From Sphagnum compactum (taxonomy: Eukaryota > Bryophyta > Sphagnopsida > Sphagnales), in contig OZ234495.1 in the NCBI GenBank assembly GCA_965153455.1, positions 2,666,001-2,730,000 of the forward strand: DNA of 64,000 nucleotides, read 5' to 3'. Positions 57,573 through 64,000 of the stretch are shown piece after piece (within the stretch, counting starts at the first letter, position 1; the number at the start of each line of letters is the position of its first letter). Made by a program: the position numbers and the translations under genes. The notes beneath the pieces are model-generated. The model did no database searches, was not told the DNA's origin, and saw nothing but the letters and a program-made list of their open reading frames with translations.

Positions 57573-58211
57573 ATGGTCTTCTTCCAGTTTCCAAGTTGTC
57601 TTCACATCTGTGAAGACGCGTGGAGACAATGCTTCACAATACTTCCCTATAGAGATGATACCAGGTGCCTACCACTAAAGCCTGCCTAATCAAGTCCTGT
57701 TGCTCATCAGTAGCACACCCCACAGATACCTCCAACAATACCCTAGACACAATTGTCACAGTCTTAACCAATGCTGTTTTCATCATCACCAGCAACAGAC
57801 TCCCTACTGTTGAGATCCCTACACATGATCCCACAATCTGATACCGTGACCATGTTCAACAAGCGTTGAAGCTCTCCAAGTCCTGTAAACTTAGGCCAGA
57901 GTCTTCTTAGGGTTTGCTTTGACACCAGCGAGACACAGTTCAAGCAAGCCCAGTCTTAACACCACTGAAATTGGAGAATCATCCAGCACATGCAAGACCC
58001 TACTACCGCCTTCTCAAGGCTGTCAATCAAGTTCTCTGACATAGCTGTTGGCAGCCAACCACCATCCATGCCACATTCCTTAGCGCACAAAGCAGGCTTG
58101 CTGTTACACCCTTGATGCACCAAATAACTGCATTCCACATTACCCTTATTGCATGTCAGTCAATGCCCTAATCCCTCCCTCTCACTTTGCTCCTGTCGAT
58201 TGGGACTTACA

Positions 58212-58247
<36 letters not shown>

Positions 58248-59000
58248 CGTCCTCCTTCTTTCTCACGTGCTTCATCGCCATTGGCTTACAACACATTGCC
58301 AAAGCAATCAAACAAGCTTCTCAGAAACTGCATTACATGACTCCTTAATACACAAACTCTCTTTGTCTCCCTCTTCTCCATACCACCTCCTCTGATGCTC
58401 CACTGTCTCTTACAGTTTTTGTCTCACTCTGAAAACACTTCCCTCTTATCATCCTTCCTACAATTGGTATGTCTTCAAGAAGACTCAAACAGATTGAGCC
58501 ACCACGATCAAGGCCCCAAAAAAAAAAAAAAAAAACAGAAAAGCAATGCAAGAACACCAGAACACTTTTGTTACAAGTTTTTTCGGGAGGGGAAAAAAAA
58601 CAAAAAAAACTGCTGCTGCTGCACTGCAGCTACAACAACAAGAAGCCACAAGAAGAAGAAGCCTCAAATGCTCAAAACTAGCTCAAAGAACACGAAGAAA
58701 AAGAGCGAAACCACGGGACATAGAAGCTGACGTAAGTAGCAATAAATTTGTACCTGTTTGCTTAAGAGACGGAAACTAAATCCGAGAAACGGCGACAAGG
58801 ATCCCTCGCCGGCATCGAATGCGGCAGCTGAAGCAGCACAAACAAAACAGCAGCAACGACAAAGTTCCTCCTGCAGCAGCAGCCGCGCTGAGAACCACCT
58901 ACTGGGCCTTCTTCTTTTTTTCATCCATTCCTGCCCACTTCTCATCGATGGACAGCCTCATCCAGTTGGGTAATGACCAGAGTTCTGTCTCTTCATCCTA
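57573..59000. other. Upstream region of the ankyrin gene
   Basis: Probably contains the leader and promoter of the minus-strand gene. A possible 5' UTR intron acceptor (CTTCACAG on the minus strand) lies near 57,612. CT-rich and CAG/GCA-rich low-complexity sequence, with a poly(A) run at 58,508-58,526. The short frames here are low-complexity and not called. Confidence 0.45.
58213..58246. repeat. CT dinucleotide microsatellite
   Basis: About 16 uninterrupted CT units. On the minus strand this is a GA tract 0.65 kb upstream of the ankyrin gene ATG, a common feature of plant promoters and leaders. Confidence 0.9.
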
Positions 59001-59913
59001 TTATTAAAATTTCAGCACAAGTAATAAATAAATAAAATTTCAAAAATTCAGAAAAATAAGAAATGATTTAATTTATGCCGAAACCATTTGTTCGTGTATA
59101 ATATTGTAGTCTTGAAAAGAATGGCCTCCCAACATTTTCATCAAAAGAAAATAATAATCAAACTTGCCCTAAGTCATGATGGTATGTACTATAAGTGCCT
59201 TGCAACTCATGCCTTTCATTGTTTTTTATGTGTCTCACTCTTCATGTCTACGCACCAAGCTCATGTGCAACTTGGGGTTTGTGTAGTAGTCCAAAGGTGA
59301 ACCCTAAAGAAAGGACATGCCTTCCTCCAAACTTGGCTAGCAATTTGGAACACATTATTTGGGAATATGTTATCGTGTGTGTTGCTAAATTTGCCCTACC
59401 ATGTACAATATTATATCGATAAGTATTGATTCTTGTCATTGAAGAACATGATAATAATTAATTTGAGTTTTTGGACTTGTCATAAAAAAATTATTCGGTT
59501 TTTGAACATGTTCATAATTTGAATTATTAGATTTGAGACATGTTCTATTTCCTTGTCTTTCATTTTAGCTTTAGGGATGCAAAAAATATTTTTTGGGTGT
59601 AACAACAATCACATAGGCTCTTTATTTTTATTTTTTATATCTATGTTTTTTTTTAAAAAAATCTTCTTTGTCCATTTTTTTCATTCAATTAAATTTTTTA
59701 CTTTATTAATTTTCTTTCACTACAATGGGTTTTTCTTTGTGTGCAAAATTTTTCACTTGTTCGAGTTAGAAAACTTGTGTGTGAATTGTACAAAGGAAAA
59801 AAAAACCTTGTATACTGCTTTCATCCTGATTTCTCATTTCATCCTCAGATTTGATGAAACTAGTGTCCAGTTTGGGGGTACTTTACAAATAACTCTTATG
59901 TTGGGATACATTA

Positions 59914-60276
59914 GAGTTATCCGTAAAGTAAGAAAAACACAGCAACAGAACCCTGAGTTTGGTCATACACAGGGTGAGATTAAAAGAAAACCTGCAATTT
60001 TGGTGATAAACTGAGTTTCATCCTGTCTTTCCTTTTTCGTGAGCGCCTCCACTGCTGCTGCATATATTTTCACTGCTCCTAACTGTACAACTACTATAAT
60101 TAGTCTCGAATCTTGTGCATTAAATGCTGAGTATCAGCACTTCTTACTGAGTTGCAGCATTTCAAACGGAGTTTTATTAAAATGTCTTTACTTTCTGGAT
60201 ACCATTGAAAGAGGGGATAGGGGTTGAAAGGAGGCCCAAAGACAGAGTGAAGACAGGGTTACTTTACGGATAACTC
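59914..60276 (+). mobile_element. TA-flanked MITE, copy 3 (best preserved)
   Basis: 363 bp flanked by TA (59,912-59,913 and 60,277-60,278) with perfect 18-bp terminal inverted repeats GAGTTATCCGTAAAGTAA. Same internal landmarks as the copies at 21,576 and 22,924. No coding capacity; a Tc1/mariner-type non-autonomous element is the simplest reading. Confidence 0.82.
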
Positions 60277-60647
60277 TATTGCAATGAAAGACATTTGGGT
60301 AGTTCTGATTTTACACAAGCTGACATCTGAACAAGTTGACTGCTAAAATATTGCAAAAGGTTTAGAAACAAGCATTTTACAGGACTGAGTTTTTGTAACC
60401 TCTGACAAGGCCTGATGCAGAGCATGTTGGGTTGTATTTCTTGGGAAAAACCCACCAAACAAACAACAACAACAAGTGAAGTTTTACAGGGAGACACAGA
60501 CTGACACTGTGTAGTAGTAGGCATACAAAAAGCTGATTATCTCCTCAAGAGAGAACTACTTAATAGTCATCTCTCATCATAAGCAATTTCTGTAAGAGGT
60601 GTAGGGAGGAAGTATGTGCCTTGAGCACATGGGGACTGCAGAACATT

Positions 60648-60771
60648 GTCTGCTGAGGAGAGATGATCAGACATTAAAAAAACACATCAATAGATCTGGT
60701 TGTCGTCTGCTGAGGAGAGATGATCAGACATTAAAAGAAACATCAATAGATCTGGTTGTCGTCTGCCTCAG
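60648..60771. repeat. 57-bp tandem duplication
   Basis: GTCTGCTGAGGAGAGATGAT starts at 60,648 and 60,705, and a partial third start (GTCTGCCTCAG) lies at 60,761. The units differ by a few bases. Confidence 0.85.
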
Positions 60772-62685
60772 TTGCAAACATGTCATATCATACGAAACAT
60801 CCACATTGATTAAAGACTTTGACAAGTTCTTGTCATTTGCAAATTTTCTTTGCATTCTGTCATGTTACAAAAGTCTTTTCCTTTTACCTCAATTGGCAAT
60901 ATGATTCAAATCGGGTGAAGTCATCAACCCAACATAATCCAACATCACACTTCAAACTTTTCTAGACAAAGTCTAGCCAAAGCTTTCTTTTTAAAAAAAT
61001 CTGAGAAACAACCTTTTGTTGCTTGATAACAGCAAAATCCTCACAAAGTTCAGATATCACTGAGTTTCATGCTCAAAAAGTTTTTTCAGATCAGAAAACA
61101 AAAGAGCGGAGTCTAGAGTCCTTAAATGGCAATTTCAGAGCATAATTTGAAGACCCATATGTGTCTCAACACGGAGATTGATGGAACATACAACAACCAG
61201 TCTAGCACAAGATTCCCAAACACAATGACCCATAATTGCACAAGAAGTATTAATTGTGCATTCATTTGTGCATTACACTTTTGACTAAGCTGAAGCAATT
61301 AACAGTTGCTTCTCATGACATTCAACGTCACTAACATCATAGAAAGGCAAAAAAAACACACACACAACACAAACCTCTTAACCCATGTTTTGCAAACCGA
61401 GAATTGGGTGTCAAAGTTCAAAACAAAAAAAATTGCATAATACAAGCTTGATAATGAAGGTGCACTTGTTGAGCTGTGTGCATACAACAAGCACCATTAT
61501 CACCTCTCAAGTCCATCCATGCCCAAGCTTTTTTTTTAAGGTGTAAATTTGACACAAATTGTTAGAAAATGAAAAAATATCACCAAACTTTCAAAACCAT
61601 GAAATTGAAAAAATAAATAATTAATTAAAAATCTTGAGATGGTCTGATGATCATCCAAAAGAAAGGAGAGTAGAAAAGTTTAAGAATCCTGCTAATCTAG
61701 CATTGTCTAAATTTGGCAATTTCAGATTTTTTTTCCCCTCAAAATCTGGCAACTTTGGCCATTTTTCCCAAAAGAATCCCAGTGTAGAATGTGCACTGCC
61801 TTTTTTTCTTTTTCTTTTTCTCTTTTGCCTCCCAAGTGGCAAAAGTCCATCCGGAATAAGATCGCTAGATCAATGTGACCATGGTTTCATGGCATTGAAA
61901 ATTTGTGGAAAGTTAGTGAAAGGGTGAAAGTTCACAAGGAAGGGTTGACTACAATACTACTTGATTTACCCAAAAACAAAATTGAGCCCATTGTACATTA
62001 AGAGATTTTTTAAAAATTTGCCTACTCTTTCAAAGCAAAGGTGAGCTAAAAAGCATTTGCCTATTCTTTAAACCTTTTCTTCGTGCACTAAAATAATGCA
62101 GAAATCATTTCTCTTCATATTGTGAAAAAATGATTCTTGTAACTTTCTTGGTGCACAAGGGTTTATTTATTTTCAATTTTGTGATGTAGTAGTCATCCAC
62201 ATTGTGAACATCCATCCACAAGAGGGATTAGCCAAATTTTGCTATAGGCCAGAGAAGAAAGTAGAAAAAAATAAAAAATCCTCATATATTTTGGCGACTT
62301 GTGGGGAACCTATTGTTGAAATATGACAATTTCAGAGCAAATTAATGTGGAAGAGAGAACTTGCTCCTTGAAACACCCATCGGGATTCTGAATACATTTT
62401 CTCTAATCCAATCTTGTTGGCTGCCAAAAACCCAAGAGATCATGTACAGTGCAAGACTAACAAGCTGCTAAGTTCAAGCACAAGTCTCCTCCTGTGCACT
62501 CAGACAATTTGGCACATTGCTGAATTCTGTAGTAATTTCTTTCCTTCCTCTTCATGATTAATGGGTTGATTGACTGGTTGCTGTGTTCAGCAGCAGCAAT
62601 TTGTGAATAAGTCTAGACCCGAGCAAACATCCTGTCATGACACAACAATTTTGTGTATGTACATTACATAACTATTGCTATTAGA

Positions 62686-63665
62686 CTAGCTTATTTTACC
62701 AATAAGGTATTCACCTTCTTGGCAAGTCCCAATGTGGAAGCCAATCTCCTCTTTATCCCATGACTGGATTTTACAACATGATCTTCGGGGTGCCTGCACA
62801 CAATCATGGCCATAAATAAATATTAAGGTGACCCATTTTACAGGTTTGAGCCTCTTGTGTTTTTTTGCCAAGTATTAAACGCAATGTCTAACCTGGATGT
62901 GATTATATGTTTTTCGGTTGCTTTCGAATATTCACAGAGGATTTTTGGTGTCTGAGGTAATCCCTATTTTAACACCCATGGACTTAAAACTTTTCTTCGT
63001 GAGATGTTGGAATCATTAGTGCAAAGCAAACCCATTTTGGATCAGAATGATTTGCTTGGATGAAATTGTATATAAAAATTAATTACCTGATACCAATCTT
63101 CAGGAATTGGCTCCTTCACAACTCGTATCCGATTGACTGAATTGATGACTTCCATGAAGGGTTGATGGCAATCAGCCTTTGCTCTTCTCTCATCATCTCC
63201 CTTGAAATAAACGCTCTCAAGCAAGCCTTGAGAGGAGTTGGAGTTGGAGTTATTGAGTGGACCTTGCATAGATTCCACGTAATATCGTGTTGGGTGTGCG
63301 CAATGGTCCTTTGGATTATAGCTTCGAAGCTTGAATGAGAATGCTGAAGCGTCCGATTTTCTCTGCAGAGATTTAAATGTCCGAATGGCTACCTCCATTT
63401 CATGTGGTGCTAGGAATCCATAATGAACATGGACAACATAACCCCAAGAAACTGAGAAGGACCATTTCAGTTGTTCATTGTAACACATGGACTGTTGCAT
63501 GACACTTCCAGATTCCACCTTCATTGCTTCAGTCAACTTTCGTAAAGATTGCACCTGGTTCATGCGTGGGAAGATTGGGGAGATTGAATCCAAATGATGG
63601 ATGCTTAGGATTGGTGTCACTGGATGTGCCGCAAGTATTCCGAAGGGATCCCCTTTTATATCCAT
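62686..63665 (-). CDS. DUF604 / fringe-like glycosyltransferase, 3' exons
   Basis: Two exons: 63087-63665 and 62686-62793, joined in phase (CAG/GTAATT donor, GTGTGCAG/GCA acceptor), encode 193 codons plus 35. Landmarks of the plant DUF604 family: MDIKGDPFGILAAHP, ILSIHHLDSISPIFP, VMQQSMCYNEQ, FSVSWGYVV, and the terminal APRRSCCK..W. Family members are type II Golgi proteins with a fringe-like GT31-related domain placed before this region; that part should lie upstream, beyond the right edge. The frame also stays open to an ATG at 63,845, but a 66-bp minisatellite occupies that extension and TTGTGCAG before ATG GAT looks like a splice acceptor, so I begin the exon at 63,665. Substrate unknown. 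Confidence 0.82.
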
Positions 63666-63739
63666 CTGCACAATGTAATTGTAGGACAATTCTTCAGCTT
63701 TGTAACTTTCAGCATACCCCAACAAGCACACTTTTCCTT

Positions 63740-64000
63740 TAACTTCTTGACATATTATCAGCCTTGCATTCTTGTGACCCAATTCTTCCTTGCAAGGATT
63801 CATACCTATGTAGATTAGCGTATGCAATTCTTGCAACAATCCCATTGTTCGTTGCCAAGATTAGTGACTAATAATGTAGATTAGCATATGCAATTCTAGC
63901 AACAACCCGATTGTTCCTTGCAAAGATTAGTAACTGATAATGTAGATGAGCACACACGATTCTTGTGACCCAATTGTTGCTCCCAAGGATTAGTAACATG
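63740..64000. repeat. 66-bp minisatellite
   Basis: ATGTAGAT(T/G)AGC boxes at 63,808, 63,874 and 63,940 are exactly 66 bp apart, and CTTGTGACCCAATT occurs at about 63,773 and 63,964, showing at least one further partial unit to the left. It probably lies in an intron of the DUF604 gene and continues past the window. Confidence 0.85.

Larger units (their letters stand above)
59001..62685. other. Intergenic AT-rich DNA
   Basis: No gene that I can support. Contains a MITE (59,914-60,276), a 57-bp tandem duplication (60,648-60,771) and several homopolymer runs. Confidence 0.5.

Noticed and set aside
58395-58945. Lys-rich and Leu-rich short frames upstream of the ankyrin gene
   Set aside because: Generated by poly(A), CT and CAG low-complexity sequence in a promoter or leader.
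1-64000. Bacterial-type systems (CRISPR arrays, operons, ribosome binding sites)
   Set aside because: Spliced plant genes throughout; the direct repeats seen are minisatellites without CRISPR-like spacer structure.

Overview
Nuclear DNA of a land plant. The evidence is spliced genes with GT-AG introns, plant gene families (an HDC1/Rxt3-type chromatin protein, an ankyrin-GPCR-chaperone protein, a DUF604 glycosyltransferase-like protein, UDP-glucuronate 4-epimerase and PPR relics), AT-rich intergenic DNA and many degenerate transposable elements. The PPR relics and the divergence of the genes from seed-plant homologues point to a non-seed plant, most likely a fern or lycophyte. That placement is inference.

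Positions 1-44,350 are a decayed tandem array. The ancestral module, read left to right, is: a TIR-ended element (E); a single-exon protein kinase on the minus strand; a spacer holding the kinase promoter; a UDP-glucuronate 4-epimerase (GAE) relic on the plus strand; a PPR relic on the plus strand; and a conserved block (X). Kinase copies lie at 1-1134 (cut by the window edge), 14,794-15,978, 30,362-31,651 and 39,009-40,313, all with open frames. A fifth, broken copy lies at 8,404-8,810. GAE and PPR copies are full of frameshifts and stops. A second, diverged module type (B: spacer-like DNA, GAE 3' end only, longer PPR relic) alternates with the first in the right half of the array. The array is interrupted by an 820-bp insertion flanked by a 5-bp duplication and resembling a solo LTR, a 565-bp insertion, a 6.8-kb block of AT-rich DNA with two MITEs, and a 60-bp minisatellite.

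Positions 44,350-49,240 are intergenic, with a long foldback element near 47.5 kb. Positions 49,245-57,572 hold two convergent, conserved housekeeping-type genes: an HDC1-like histone deacetylase complex subunit (plus strand, at least ten exons) and an ankyrin/GPCR-chaperone protein (minus strand, four exons). Positions 58,000-62,680 are intergenic with a MITE and short tandem repeats. The right end carries the 3' exons of a DUF604 (fringe-like glycosyltransferase) gene on the minus strand, whose 5' part lies beyond the window.

The intact kinase frames beside decayed neighbours suggest that the kinases are the selected part of the array. The genes on the right have no obvious functional link to it.
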